Positions 33,999-42,563 of a stretch of 64,000 nt of DNA are shown here, piece by piece. The stretch is taken from positions 226,105 to 290,104 of the forward strand of contig JACRTB010000003.1 of assembly GCA_014385025.1 (NCBI GenBank). Direction: 5' to 3'. A program made the translations under genes and the position numbers. Below the pieces are notes generated by a model that saw nothing but the letters and a program-made list of their open reading frames with translations, did not search any database and was not told the DNA's origin. Numbering within the stretch: the first letter of the stretch is position 1; every line of letters starts with the position of its first letter. The stretch comes from Yanshouia hominis. Lineage in GTDB: Bacteria; Bacillota; Clostridia; Oscillospirales; Ruminococcaceae.

Positions 33999-34813
33999 TC
34001 CTTATTTTTATTCTGTTCGAGCTGCTCCAGCAGCTCTGTGGCCTCTTTGACCGAAAGTCCCTTGTGGATGACCTGCCCGAGAGTTTTGACCAGCGCGGTG
34101 ACATCACGGTACTGGAACACGAAACGGCCGTAGGTGACGCCCGCCGCGCCGGCGTCGATGACGTCCCGGGTCATCTGCAGATAGTCGCGCACCGTTTTGC
34201 ATTTTGTTCCCCCCGCGATGGCGACGCGGGTGGGCACCGCCTGCACCACCCTGGCAAAGCTTTCCGGATCGCCGGTGTAGTTGGTCTTGACCAGGTCGAT
34301 GCCCAGCTCCGCCGCGGCGCGGGCGGCATAGGTGACATTCTCCACACTGTACTGTTCGGCGCCGGTGATGTGATTGCCGCGCGGGTAAATGTGGCAGATG
34401 ATAGGCATGCCGACCTTTGCGGCGTCACGGCTGAGCCGGCCGAGCTGGGCGAGCTGCTGGTCCTGGTTGTCGCCGCCCACGATGCATCCGGTGGAGACGG
34501 CGTCCGCGCCGAGACAAACGGCCTCGTCCACATCGGCCACCTGCACGTCCTCTTCAAAATGATAGACGCCGAAGGTGGTAAGCTTCAGCACAAGCGGAAC
34601 CTTGCCCGCATAGGGGGCAAAGCATTTTTCCGCGATGCCCTTGTGCATTGTGATGGCATTGGGCCCCCCTGCCGCCATTTTGGCAATGGTGGCGCCGATG
34701 GTGTCCAGTCCGGGCATGACGCCGCGCGCAATGGCGTGATCTACGGTAAGGCCAAAATAGTGGCCATCCGCGTTGGGGATAAGGCGCCCGAGGCGCACTT
34801 CTTTTCCGAGCAT
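33995..34813 (-). CDS. Class I aldolase of the FbaB/LsrF (DhnA) type
   Basis: This Schiff-base aldolase of about 272 residues has LTVDHAIARGVMPGLD, VPLVLKLTTFG, DLVKTNYTGDPESF (lysine candidate) and VAIAGGTKC (the second lysine region). Members cleave ketose phosphates or related compounds. ATG 34813 follows ACGAGGT at 9 bases; an ATG at 34834 has no ribosome site. It is paired with a PfkB kinase downstream and follows the TRAP genes, so it likely splits the phosphorylated imported substrate into triose-level products. Confidence 0.85.
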   Translation of the reverse strand: MLGKEVRLGRLIPNADGHYFGLTVDHAIARGVMPGLDTIGATIAKMAAGGPNAITMHKGIAEKCFAPYAGKVPLVLKLTTFGVYHFEEDVQVADVDEAVCLGADAVSTGCIVGGDNQDQQLAQLGRLSRDAAKVGMPIICHIYPRGNHITGAEQYSVENVTYAARAAAELGIDLVKTNYTGDPESFARVVQAVPTRVAIAGGTKCKTVRDYLQMTRDVIDAGAAGVTYGRFVFQYRDVTALVKTLGQVIHKGLSVKEATELLEQLEQNKNKE

Positions 34814-34872
34814 ACTGAAAAGACCTCGTTTCATAAATTCTGATTCATTTGATAGCCTGAGCGCCGCCGCGG

Positions 34873-36186
34873 TCAGGAGAACAGGTGGATAAAGAAATCT
34901 ACATAGCCGGGGCAGAGGGTGGTGACAATGATGGCGATAAGCCCCACGCCCATGAAAGGCACAGCCTCACGCACCGTTTCCCCGAAGGTGGAATTGGCAA
35001 TTTTGGTGCTGACGAAGATGCCGACCGCGAAGGGAGGCGTCAGGAAGCCGACACACATATTGACAATGAGGATGGCTCCAAAGTGTACCGGGGTGATGCC
35101 ATAGGTCTGCGCCACCGGCAGCAGCAGGGGAGTCATGATAAGAATGGTGGCGTTGATATCCATAAAAGTGCCCATGAACAGGAAAAGCAGGTTGATCATG
35201 AGCAGGAATCCCGCCTTGCTTGCGATGTTTTCGGTGATAAGGTTTGAAAGGAAGTTCGAGATGCCCGCGAGGGTCATGACCTTGCCCGCGACGGCGGAGA
35301 AAGCGTTGAGAAGACCGATGGTGGCGGTGGAGGCACCGGCAATGGCGCAGCACTTCCAGAAGGTGATTTTGATGCGGCTGCGGTCAATCAGCTTGAGAGC
35401 GAAGAAATAGATGATGCCGTATACGCAGCTGACGGCGCCGGCCTCGGTGACGGTGCAGATTCCGCCGTAGATCGAGCCATAGATGATGATGGGCATGAGC
35501 AGGGCGGGAATGGCGTAGATGGTGGAGCGGCCGATTTCCTTTGCGTGGTCGGCAAAATGAATCTCCAGCTTTTCGGGCTTGGTTTGGTGGCGGCCGATGC
35601 GCACGTAGTTGATGATAAAGTAACCTGCCGCAAAGATGAAAGCGGGGCCGATGGTGGACATCCATACCTCGGAGATCTTCGCGCCCGAGGCGAGGGCGTA
35701 CATGATGCCCGGCACCGAGGGGGGAATCAGGATGCCCAGAAAGCAGGTGGCGGCAAGGAGCGCGCTCGTGTAGCTGCGGGGATAGCCCTCCTTATCCATT
35801 TCGGGGGACATCATCTTGCCGATGGCGCTGATGGTGGCCATGGCCGAGCCGGTGAGCACGCCGAAGGCCATGCAGGCACAGATGGTGATGACGCCGGTGG
35901 CGCCGCGCACGCGGCCCACGAAGGATTTGACCCAGTCAATCAGCATTTTGGAGATGCCGCTGTACTCCATGAGCACGCCGGCAAAGATATAGAACGGGAT
36001 GGCCAGCAGCGCGAAGCTGTCCAAGCCGGAGAACGCAAACTGCGGCACCGGCGTGAGCGAAAGGCCGCCGTAGGCGAGCACCAGCAGGGAGGAGGTGCCC
36101 AGCGCAAAGGATACCGGCATTTTGAAAAATACCGCGACAATCATAAAGGAGATCAGAAAGACCAACAGCGCAGATAATGCAGACAT
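34873..36186 (-). CDS. dctM: TRAP transporter large permease (DctM)
   Basis: This 437-residue subunit with about 12 spans belongs to the DctM family: FFKMPVSFALGTSSL, LDSFALLAIPFYIFAG, GVLTGSAMATISAIGKMM and MGTFMDINATILIMTPLLLPVA. It forms the Na+-driven channel of a TRAP importer with DctQ and DctP. GAGGTG precedes the ATG. The gene lies 31 bases after dctQ. Confidence 0.93.
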   Translation of the reverse strand: MSALSALLVFLISFMIVAVFFKMPVSFALGTSSLLVLAYGGLSLTPVPQFAFSGLDSFALLAIPFYIFAGVLMEYSGISKMLIDWVKSFVGRVRGATGVITICACMAFGVLTGSAMATISAIGKMMSPEMDKEGYPRSYTSALLAATCFLGILIPPSVPGIMYALASGAKISEVWMSTIGPAFIFAAGYFIINYVRIGRHQTKPEKLEIHFADHAKEIGRSTIYAIPALLMPIIIYGSIYGGICTVTEAGAVSCVYGIIYFFALKLIDRSRIKITFWKCCAIAGASTATIGLLNAFSAVAGKVMTLAGISNFLSNLITENIASKAGFLLMINLLFLFMGTFMDINATILIMTPLLLPVAQTYGITPVHFGAILIVNMCVGFLTPPFAVGIFVSTKIANSTFGETVREAVPFMGVGLIAIIVTTLCPGYVDFFIHLFS

Positions 36187-36217
36187 ATTTTCACCTCTCT
36201 CAATTTCTCATTCGTTG

Positions 36218-36748
36218 TCAGTCAGCCTGCCGGAACACCGTGTGTTCCAGCAGCAGACAGACCTCATGCACCGCACCCAGTACGACGCCGACGAACACCG
36301 GCAGATAGACGAGGCTCATCGGAATATGCATGGTGGGGGAAGCCTGCGCCATCTGGAAGATCTTCATCATATAGCTGAAAAAGATCTTGCCGAACGCGAC
36401 GAGAAACAGAAAGGTGGAAACGATGGCCAGTATCTCGAGAATATTGAGCGCACGGTCCTTGTCCTTGATTTTCGACTTAATGATGACCTGCTGAAAAATG
36501 TCGATCTCGGTATGGCTGCCGTCGTAGATGGCATAGGCCGAACCGATATAGGTCAGCCAGATAAACAGGTAGCGGGTGAGCTCCTCGGCCCACGCGACCG
36601 AGATGAACAGCAAATAGCGGCACACGACCTCCACAAAGATGCATGCCACAAGACTGATCGTGATAAGAGAAAGAATAAAGGTTTCTATGGAAAGAAGACT
36701 TTTGTTTACGAGCCTTGCACTCGTGAGCAGTTTGCTTCGTGCATTCAT
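36218..36748 (-). CDS. dctQ: TRAP transporter small permease (DctQ)
   Basis: This 176-residue subunit has four spans with the DctQ pattern: ETFILSLITISLVACIFVEVVCRYL divided by the motif, then SVAWAEELTRYLFIWLTYIGSAYAI and a conserved hydrophobic end (MSLVYLPVFVGVVLGAVHEV). It forms the membrane complex with DctM. GGGGAG lies 8 bases before the ATG. A 173-base gap with a strong hairpin separates it from dctP. Confidence 0.9.
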   Translation of the reverse strand: MNARSKLLTSARLVNKSLLSIETFILSLITISLVACIFVEVVCRYLLFISVAWAEELTRYLFIWLTYIGSAYAIYDGSHTEIDIFQQVIIKSKIKDKDRALNILEILAIVSTFLFLVAFGKIFFSYMMKIFQMAQASPTMHIPMSLVYLPVFVGVVLGAVHEVCLLLEHTVFRQAD

Positions 36749-36803
36749 ACTATGTTCTCCCCTGCGTTTTTGATGGACAGCCTGCGAAAACGTTTCTGAA
36801 AAG

Positions 36804-36843
36804 GCGAGTCTGAAGTTTTCGTTTGGGAAAACAACAGACTCGC
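36804..36843 (-). other. Intercistronic hairpin between dctP and dctQ
   Basis: GCGAGTCTG pairs with CAGACTCGC, then a symmetric AA/AA internal loop, then GTTTTC pairs with GAAAAC around a 6-base loop. No T tract follows. It probably protects the dctP 3' end or partly attenuates, raising binding protein over permease. Confidence 0.65.
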
Positions 36844-36920
36844 ACGTTCAGATGCTGTTTTTCGCGCGTTTTACGCATCAGTCCTTGTGCGGATGTGCGA
36901 AACTGGCGTGCCTGTGGTGA

Positions 36921-38012
36921 TTACTTGGCGGAAAGCGTCTTGTAGTCGCCGCTGATGATGGCATCCATGATGTCCTTGCCGTACTGATCGTAGCTCTCGT
37001 CCCAGATCTGCTTGTAGATTTCCTGGAGGGAGGCCTTCATCGCGTCGGAGGGCTGGTCAACGGTCCACTGGCCCTTTGCAACGCCGTCCTTCATCATGGA
37101 GTCGGTCTTTTCGCGGAAGAACTTGGTGAACTCATCGGAAGCGGTCTGCGCGCACTCGGCAAAGATGGCCTTGTCGGCGTCGTCGAGCTTGTTCCAGAAG
37201 GGAGCGCCCGCGATGAAGCAGCCGCCGGAGTAGCAGTAGTTGATTTCGGTGATGTGAGTGATAATGTCGGTGATTCCTTGATTCGTGTAGTTGAATACGG
37301 CGTTGTCAAGGCCGTCAACGGTGCCGGTCTGCAGCGCGTTGAGCACCTCGGAACCGGAGATCATTGCGGGCAGTGCCCCGCACTTCTCATAGAAGCTGAC
37401 GATGGATTCGACCGAGGGGGTGCGAATCTTCAGGCCCGCGATGTCGCTCATCTCGGTGACCGGGCGTTTGATGTTGCCCACTTGGCGGAAACCATTGCAG
37501 TAGGAGGAAATGCGGATAAGGTCACTCTTCGCCATGACCTCGGCGACCTTGTCGGCAATCCAGCCGTTGTTGTAGTAAGCGTCCGCCTCCTCGTAATCAG
37601 CGACCAGACCGGGCAGCCATGCGAAGCCCAGAGTTCCGTTGAGAACGCCGTCCATCGTCATATCGTCGCTCATCAGCACATCGAGGGTGCCCATCTGCAG
37701 CATCTGGGCGGCGTCGGCGCCGGTGCCCAGCGAGCCGGCGGCAATTACGTTCGCCTCATAGCGCCCGCCGGTCTTTTCCTTGACCAGTTCCGCGAAGCGC
37801 TCCACATAGGGGGCCCGGTCGCCGGTGACATCCGCGGTTACGGTGAAGGTGACGGCTTTGACGGGAGCAGCCTCGGAGGCGCCTGCCGCGTTCGAGGCGC
37901 CTGCCGCACTCGAGGCCGGTGCCGCGCTGGAAGCGCCGCCGCATCCTGCGAGGGAACCTGCGAGCATCGCTGCGGAAACGGCGAGCGATAAGAACTTACT
38001 AAACTTTTTCAT
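36921..38012 (-). CDS. dctP: TRAP transporter substrate-binding lipoprotein (DctP)
   Basis: This 363-residue protein has a lipobox (LAGC) after a 22-residue signal, an Ala/Ser-rich tether (25-50) and a DctP fold: FAELVKEKTGGRYEANVIAAGSLG in pieces, DMTMDGVLNGTLGFAWLPGLV, IAGLKIRTPSVE (ligand-carboxylate Arg) and EVLNALQTGTVDGLDNAV. The Arg in KIRTP usually contacts an organic-acid carboxylate, which fits a sugar acid. GAGGAAATTT precedes the ATG. Confidence 0.92.
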   Translation of the reverse strand: MKKFSKFLSLAVSAAMLAGSLAGCGGASSAAPASSAAGASNAAGASEAAPVKAVTFTVTADVTGDRAPYVERFAELVKEKTGGRYEANVIAAGSLGTGADAAQMLQMGTLDVLMSDDMTMDGVLNGTLGFAWLPGLVADYEEADAYYNNGWIADKVAEVMAKSDLIRISSYCNGFRQVGNIKRPVTEMSDIAGLKIRTPSVESIVSFYEKCGALPAMISGSEVLNALQTGTVDGLDNAVFNYTNQGITDIITHITEINYCYSGGCFIAGAPFWNKLDDADKAIFAECAQTASDEFTKFFREKTDSMMKDGVAKGQWTVDQPSDAMKASLQEIYKQIWDESYDQYGKDIMDAIISGDYKTLSAK

Positions 38013-38099
38013 AAATTTCCTCTCCTCTTACTATTTATTACATAGCTTTTGGTATATGAACCGCGAAACGCGGTCAAACCCGGTTGAATTCCTCTCGAA

Positions 38100-38705
38100 T
38101 TATCTGGTGAGAAGGGCCTGCAATACGGCAATCTTGGCGGTATCCTCCAGCAGCTCCGCCTGATGGAAGCATTCCTGCATCGTCCCGCCCATCGCGAGTA
38201 TGCCGTGCCCCTCCATCAGAAAAGCTGTAATATTTGTAGGCGCCGCCGCCACCGTTCGAACGACGTTTTCGGCAAGCTCCTGTGAGCCGGGGGCCGCGTC
38301 CGGGATGATCGGCACGTCGATGAGCTTGAGCCTGGCCGATTCGGTATAGAGCGGCAGCGGCTTTTTCTGGAGCGTCCACACCACCGAATAGGCCGGGTGA
38401 ACGTGGATGACGCATCTGACCTCGGGACGCACCCTGTAGACGCCGGCATGGAAGAGCGTTTCCTTGGAGGGCCGCAAATGCTGATTTTTTTCGATCACGG
38501 CTCCCTTGAGATCACAGAGCACCAGCGAATCGGGCGTAATCTCACGCAGCGGAGCGTTGCTCGCGGTAATCAGCATCTCGCTTCCGCAGCGTTCGCTCAC
38601 ATTTCCTCCTGCGGCGCTGACGAGATTTTTGTCATAGAGCAGCCTGGAGTAGCGAATGATGTCCTCCATCTCCGAGCGGTAGTTTCGTTCCCATATCCAG
38701 TCCAT
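38100..38705 (-). CDS. Class II aldolase/adducin family protein (OtnC-like)
   Basis: This 201-residue zinc aldolase has NVSERCGSEMLITASNAPL, HPAYSVVWTLQKKPLPLYTE and HAGVYRVRPEVRCVIHVH (metal histidines), and a C-terminal MEGHGILAMGG histidine. It resembles OtnC (3-oxo-tetronate 4-phosphate decarboxylase) and fuculose-phosphate aldolases. ATG 38705 overlaps the kinase stop as TGATG, behind GGGAGG. Co-location with an OtnK-like kinase favours tetronate degradation yielding dihydroxyacetone phosphate. Confidence 0.85.
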   Translation of the reverse strand: MDWIWERNYRSEMEDIIRYSRLLYDKNLVSAAGGNVSERCGSEMLITASNAPLREITPDSLVLCDLKGAVIEKNQHLRPSKETLFHAGVYRVRPEVRCVIHVHPAYSVVWTLQKKPLPLYTESARLKLIDVPIIPDAAPGSQELAENVVRTVAAAPTNITAFLMEGHGILAMGGTMQECFHQAELLEDTAKIAVLQALLTR

Positions 38706-39934
38706 CAGCATTCCTCCCGGCGGCACATCATTTTTTCGAGCACCTGCAGGGTGCCCATACTGCCGCCCTTGAGCGCGAATTCGCGGCCGGCGAGCATTCC
38801 GTCGAGGATAACGCCCTGCGCCACACCCGGTTCAAGCTGACGTCCAAGCTCAAGATGCTGTACACCGATCTCGCGGAAAATGGCCTGCGAGGTTTCCCCG
38901 CCCACAATCACCAGCCGGTCAAAGTCGGCCTGTCCGCACACGAGCGGCGCTAAACGGGCGAAACACTCCATGATCTTTTGGCTGGTGCCCGGCTTGTAGG
39001 AATATTTTTCAACCTGTGGAAAGATCATGACATTGCCGCTGCAATTTTCCGCAAGTGCTTTCTCCGCCGCCTTCTGGAGCACGTCCTCGTGGCCGTCTAT
39101 GTAGTCGTCGATGCGCACCGGCACGAGCACCAGGCCCTTTTCGGCGGAATAACGCATCTGACGCTGCGCGATCTCATAGGCCGAGGCACAGAAGCCGAGG
39201 CAGCGAACCTCGCGCGCGGCGCTGCTTTCGACGATGGGATCACCGTAGAGATACTGCGCGAGTCCGTCCGCTATACCGAGCGATCCGGTCCAGAATACCT
39301 TCGGATAGAGCGGCTGCAGGCTTTCGATGATGTGCAGCGTGTCCGCGCGGGTTATCGCGTCAAACACGAGGATGCGGCAGCCGCGTTCGATCTCGGCACG
39401 GGTCTTTTCGACAAGCGCGCCGCCCTTGACCGCGTCGACATCCACAAGGCCGATCGGAATGTTGGTGTCGTGTCCGAGAATGTCGGGAATGAAGGATTCC
39501 TTTGGCGGAAAGATCGGATCCTTCGCATATACCGATTTCGGAAGAATCTGCCCTTCACAGTATTGGTGCCCATACAGTGTGAAGGTACCAAGATCGGGAG
39601 CATTGTCAATGATAAAAACGAGATAATCCGGCCAGGCCTGCAAAAGTCCTTCCAGTTCATAGGCGTCGTTGCCGCGAAAACCGGTGCCGATCTTCTTCAT
39701 GAAGATCGTGTTCCCATGGCGCGGCAGCTTTTCGCAAAGACTGCGGTGCAGGCTGCGGGCAGTGTCCTTCGGGGTGTTTCGCGAGGAGAGATTGACCGAA
39801 AGCAGCTGCCCATCTTCGCGGGAAAGGTCGCAGTCGCCGGAAACACATATTTTGAGCCGTCGGCCGCGCGCCGTGAAATAGCTGCCGGAATCGGCCGCAC
39901 CGGTGAGATCATCGGTGATTTCGGTAAAGATCAT
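38705..39934 (-). CDS. Four-carbon acid sugar kinase (OtnK/DUF1537 family)
   Basis: This 409-residue kinase has the N-terminal sugar-binding domain (TEITDDLTGAADSGSYFTARG, the DDLTGA hallmark) and the C-terminal nucleotide-binding domain (IVGGETSQAIFREIGVQHLEL). The family phosphorylates 3-oxo-tetronates such as 3-oxo-erythronate. ATG 39934 follows GAGGTT at 8 bases; an upstream frame would enter the operator. It is first in the operon. The pathway would also need a tetronate dehydrogenase and isomerase, not found in the window. Confidence 0.85.
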   Translation of the reverse strand: MIFTEITDDLTGAADSGSYFTARGRRLKICVSGDCDLSREDGQLLSVNLSSRNTPKDTARSLHRSLCEKLPRHGNTIFMKKIGTGFRGNDAYELEGLLQAWPDYLVFIIDNAPDLGTFTLYGHQYCEGQILPKSVYAKDPIFPPKESFIPDILGHDTNIPIGLVDVDAVKGGALVEKTRAEIERGCRILVFDAITRADTLHIIESLQPLYPKVFWTGSLGIADGLAQYLYGDPIVESSAAREVRCLGFCASAYEIAQRQMRYSAEKGLVLVPVRIDDYIDGHEDVLQKAAEKALAENCSGNVMIFPQVEKYSYKPGTSQKIMECFARLAPLVCGQADFDRLVIVGGETSQAIFREIGVQHLELGRQLEPGVAQGVILDGMLAGREFALKGGSMGTLQVLEKMMCRREEC

Positions 39935-39955
39935 GGTTGTAACCTCTTTTAAAAC

Positions 39956-40136
39956 AATGTTCATTCGAACAATACTATTTGTGGTTTATGTTGCTTTACG
40001 AGTGTTAAATTATCATCGTTAGCACTAAATGTCAATTGTTGCGACCTATTTTCGTGAATTGCAACATGATTTAATCAGTTATTTTGTTACTTTAGTCAAA
40101 ATATTGAATCTAACTTGTGATCGAATGAACATTAAT
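39956..40136 (-). promoter_or_regulatory. Operator region of the sugar-acid operon
   Basis: AATGTTCATTCGA (39956-39968) and TCGAATGAACATT (40121-40133) are a 13-bp perfect inverted repeat bracketing the promoter. Inside lie TGTTGC (40037-40042) facing GCAACA (40061-40066), and GTGTTAA facing TTAGCAC (40002-40025). TGTTGC/GCAACA recurs at the deoR promoter, suggesting one regulator. Confidence 0.6.
40007..40035 (-). promoter_or_regulatory. Promoter of the sugar-acid operon
   Basis: Minus strand TTGACA (40030-40035), 17-bp spacer, TAATTT (40007-40012). The TGTTGC dyad lies just upstream of the -35. Confidence 0.7.
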
Positions 40137-40151
40137 AGTTTTGAATAGTGA

Positions 40152-40188
40152 AAAGCCCAGCCGCGCACGGGGCACGCGGCTGGGCTTC
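40152..40188 (-). terminator. Terminator of the DeoR-type gene
   Basis: AAGCCCAGCCGCG pairs with CGCGGCTGGGCTT around a 9-base loop; on the minus strand TTTT follows. It lies about 30 bases after the regulator stop. Confidence 0.8.
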
Positions 40189-40216
40189 ATACAATATTTT
40201 TAAGATCTTTTGCGGC

Positions 40217-41008
40217 TCACACAATCTTGAGACGGATTCCGATATCATGCAGCAGCGTGCGCCAGTCTTCCGAAATTCCGTCGTCGGTCACGATGATGTT
40301 GATTTCATCAAGTTCGGCAAAGTGATTGGCTTTCACCGCGCCGAACTTACTTGAATCGGTGAGCAGGACCCTGCTGGCCGAGGATTCAATGATGGCGCGC
40401 TTGCTGTCGACACTGTGTGCGTTGATGCAGGTGATTCCCAGCGAACGGTGCACACCCGAGGTCGAAATGAAGGCCTTGTTGGCGCGGTGCCGGCGAATGA
40501 ACTCCACCGATTCCGCCGAGGCAAACATCTGATCCTCCGGGTAGTAATATCCTCCGGGAAAGATCGTTTTGATGTTGGGATGCTTTAAAAGCTCCGTTAA
40601 AATGCCGAAATTATAACAGACCACCGTAAACTCGAATTCGGTGGGCAGATGGGAAGTCAGGCGGGAGACCGTGGTGCCGTTATCAAGAAAGATCCAGTCT
40701 CCCGGCTCAATGAGCGATGCGGCATACTGCGCGATGCGGTCCTTCGAGCTGATGTTTTGGATGCGCGCCATACGCAGATCGTAGACCTCACCGTTGATGG
40801 CGTATTCCGCACCACCGCGGGCGAGTGTCGCGAACCCATAGCTGCGCTCCAGCACATGGTTTTTTCGCAGAATTTCCAAATCGCGGCGCACCGTCATCTC
40901 CGAAACGCCGAGAGTTTCGGCCAGCTCCTTCACCGCGATGCGCTGGTTCTTTTTAAAAAGCTCCAACACCTTCACCATGCGGTTTTCCTTTGCGCTTCCC
41001 CTGCTCAT
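40217..41008 (-). CDS. DeoR-family transcriptional regulator
   Basis: This 263-residue repressor has an N-terminal DeoR winged helix (IAVKELAETLGVSEMTVRRDLEIL, about 22-45) and a DeoRC sensor domain with DNGTTVSRL (phosphosugar loop), IFPGGYYYPE and KAFISTSGVH. Family repressors are released by a phosphorylated sugar intermediate. It is transcribed toward the catabolic operon but separated by a terminator; shared TGTTGC motifs suggest it controls both that operon and itself. Confidence 0.9.
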   Translation of the reverse strand: MSRGSAKENRMVKVLELFKKNQRIAVKELAETLGVSEMTVRRDLEILRKNHVLERSYGFATLARGGAEYAINGEVYDLRMARIQNISSKDRIAQYAASLIEPGDWIFLDNGTTVSRLTSHLPTEFEFTVVCYNFGILTELLKHPNIKTIFPGGYYYPEDQMFASAESVEFIRRHRANKAFISTSGVHRSLGITCINAHSVDSKRAIIESSASRVLLTDSSKFGAVKANHFAELDEINIIVTDDGISEDWRTLLHDIGIRLKIV

Positions 41009-41042
41009 GCCAGACCCTTCTTTTGTGTTATTTATGTGCGAT

Positions 41043-41097
41043 TAAACACTATGTTTATTTTCTTCCATTATGCACACATTTTTTGTTTGATGCAACA
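41043..41097 (-). promoter_or_regulatory. Promoter and operators of the DeoR-type gene
   Basis: Minus strand TTGCAT (41090-41095), 17-bp spacer, CATAAT (41067-41072). GCAACA (41092-41097) overlaps the -35. A perfect TAAACA-CTA-TGTTTA palindrome (41043-41057) lies just after the predicted start. Confidence 0.65.
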
Positions 41098-41187
41098 CTT
41101 TTTGCAAATTTATTTGACATTTATTTGGCATTTCTCGAAAAGATTTGCTCCCTCGGCGTTTCAAAAGGCAAGGCCTTTCTAACCCTC

Positions 41188-41638
41188 TTTTCATGCGTAC
41201 GGAAAAGATGCGGTGCATATGAAGCGCCAAGAACAGGCCGGAGCCGGGGGGCCAGCCTTTCCCGTACGCGAGATGAATAGGTGGAGCTGCGGACGGACGC
41301 CAAGACGGACCTTCTTTCTCGTGTACGAGAGGAATGTCACTTGATTTTCGGTCCCATTCGTCCCCTTTTTTGAGCTGCCCTTTCCCGCGTGCGAGCACGT
41401 GAGATGCCGCGGAGCGGCTTTTTACCCAAAGCCCCTGCCTATCTTTTTCCTGCGTGTTCCCGCGTGCGAGCACGTGAGATGTGAGAAAGATGCGGCCGGC
41501 CCGAATCATTGTATTGGGGCTGATAACCACCTTTTCACGTGTGCGAAAAAGATGCGGTGTATATGCAGCGCCGAAAACAGGCTGAGGACTGCCTTTTCCC
41601 ATGTGCGAGGCTGTTTCCCATGTGCGAGCAAGATACGG
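41188..41638. repeat. Cluster of eight degenerate palindromic repeats
   Basis: Related 20- to 26-base units (TTTCCCGCGTGCGAG type) occur near 41188, 41258, 41315, 41381, 41455, 41532, 41593 and 41612. Several centre on perfect small palindromes such as CTCGTGTACGAG and CGTGCGAGCACG. A larger block (AAGATGCGGTG-ATATG-AGCGCC) is shared between about 41203 and 41546. The interval 41098-41995 has no gene-like frame. Confidence 0.7.
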
Positions 41639-41995
41639 ATTATGATAACCATGTACCCGCTGTCGTGCGGATGTAGGCATCCGGCCGTACCTTGAATCCT
41701 CTCCGGTTCAGAGGCAGACATTTGTCATGGAGGATTCGAGCATATTCTGGTCAAGCTCAGTCGAAGATTGCCGCCGGGGAAATGAAGGCGCCAAAGGCCG
41801 CGTGGAAAAGCGGTTCAAGGCTGATATTAATTTTCTTCTCAAAGCGGCGTACTGTCAAAAGAGACAGAGAATGTTCCAATTTTAAGTAAAATATCGCGGG
41901 CGGCTTTCAGACACAGGCGGCCCTGCCGGGAAAGCGAACCGGTTCTGCGATGTTCAGGCCGCCGGTATTGGAGAAAATTTTTCGAAACCGCTCCA

Positions 41996-42024
41996 TTGCG
42001 GAGATAAGGTTCTTTTGTTATACT
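41996..42024 (+). promoter_or_regulatory. Promoter of the DUF3842 unit
   Basis: TTGCGG (41996-42001), 17-bp spacer, TATACT (42019-42024), about 120 bases before the TTG start. Only the -10 and spacing are strong. Confidence 0.5.
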
Positions 42025-42146
42025 GAAAACAATACTGCGGCATTTTCTTCCGCGGTGTGTGAAAGAAGAATCGCGGGCAGGCGCTGCCGACAAGTATTGG
42101 CGGGCGGTATTATGTCTCATGGCGGAGGAAGAGGGAGGCGTTCCTT

Positions 42147-42560
42147 TTGACAATTGTTGTGATCGATGGACAGGGCGGAGGAATCGGAGGCAGGCTGATC
42201 GAACAGCTGCGCCCGTATCTGCCCGACGCGGAAATTATTGCGGTGGGGACAAACGGTATGGCTACCGCCGCGATGCTGCGCGCGGGTGCGAATATCGGGG
42301 CGACAGGGGAAAATGCCGCCGTTTATAACTGCCGGGACGCCGATATCATCGCCGGACCGATCGGCATCATGCAGGCCAATGCGATGTATGGGGAACTGAC
42401 TCCTGCGATCGCCCGGGCGGTGGGGGAGAGTCCCGCGCGGCGGGTGCTGATTCCCGTCAGCCGCAGCCGGACCTATCTGGCAGGGCTGGCGGAAAAGCCC
42501 GCCTCCCGCTATCTCGAGGATGCGGTGGGGCTGATTGTTTCGCTGGCAAAGGAGGAATAA
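42147..42560 (+). CDS. DUF3842 family protein
   Basis: This 137-residue protein has a Rossmann-like start (IVVIDGQGGGIGGRLIEQL) and the family blocks NGMATAAMLRAGAN, GENAAVYN and ADIIAGPIGIMQANAMYGE. The function is unknown; the Gly-rich N-terminus suggests nucleotide binding. The TTG at 42147 lies 8 bases after GGGAGG, and no ATG or GTG fits the conserved N-terminus better. It is followed 3 bases later by the SHOCT-like membrane gene. Confidence 0.82.
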   Translation: MTIVVIDGQGGGIGGRLIEQLRPYLPDAEIIAVGTNGMATAAMLRAGANIGATGENAAVYNCRDADIIAGPIGIMQANAMYGELTPAIARAVGESPARRVLIPVSRSRTYLAGLAEKPASRYLEDAVGLIVSLAKEE

Positions 42561-42563
42561 CGG

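Noticed and set aside
39956..39973. GTTC-N4-GAAC dyad as a LexA site
   Set aside because: Half-sites are in the reverse order of the LexA box (GAAC-N4-GTTC); better explained as part of the DeoR-type operator region.
41188..41638. Possible CRISPR array in the palindrome cluster
   Set aside because: Units are poorly conserved, spacing is irregular (19 to 78) and no cas genes are near.
41690..41735. tRNA-like stem (GAATCCTC with GAGGATTC)
   Set aside because: No cloverleaf, no TTC loop or CCA-end geometry; a simple inverted repeat only.
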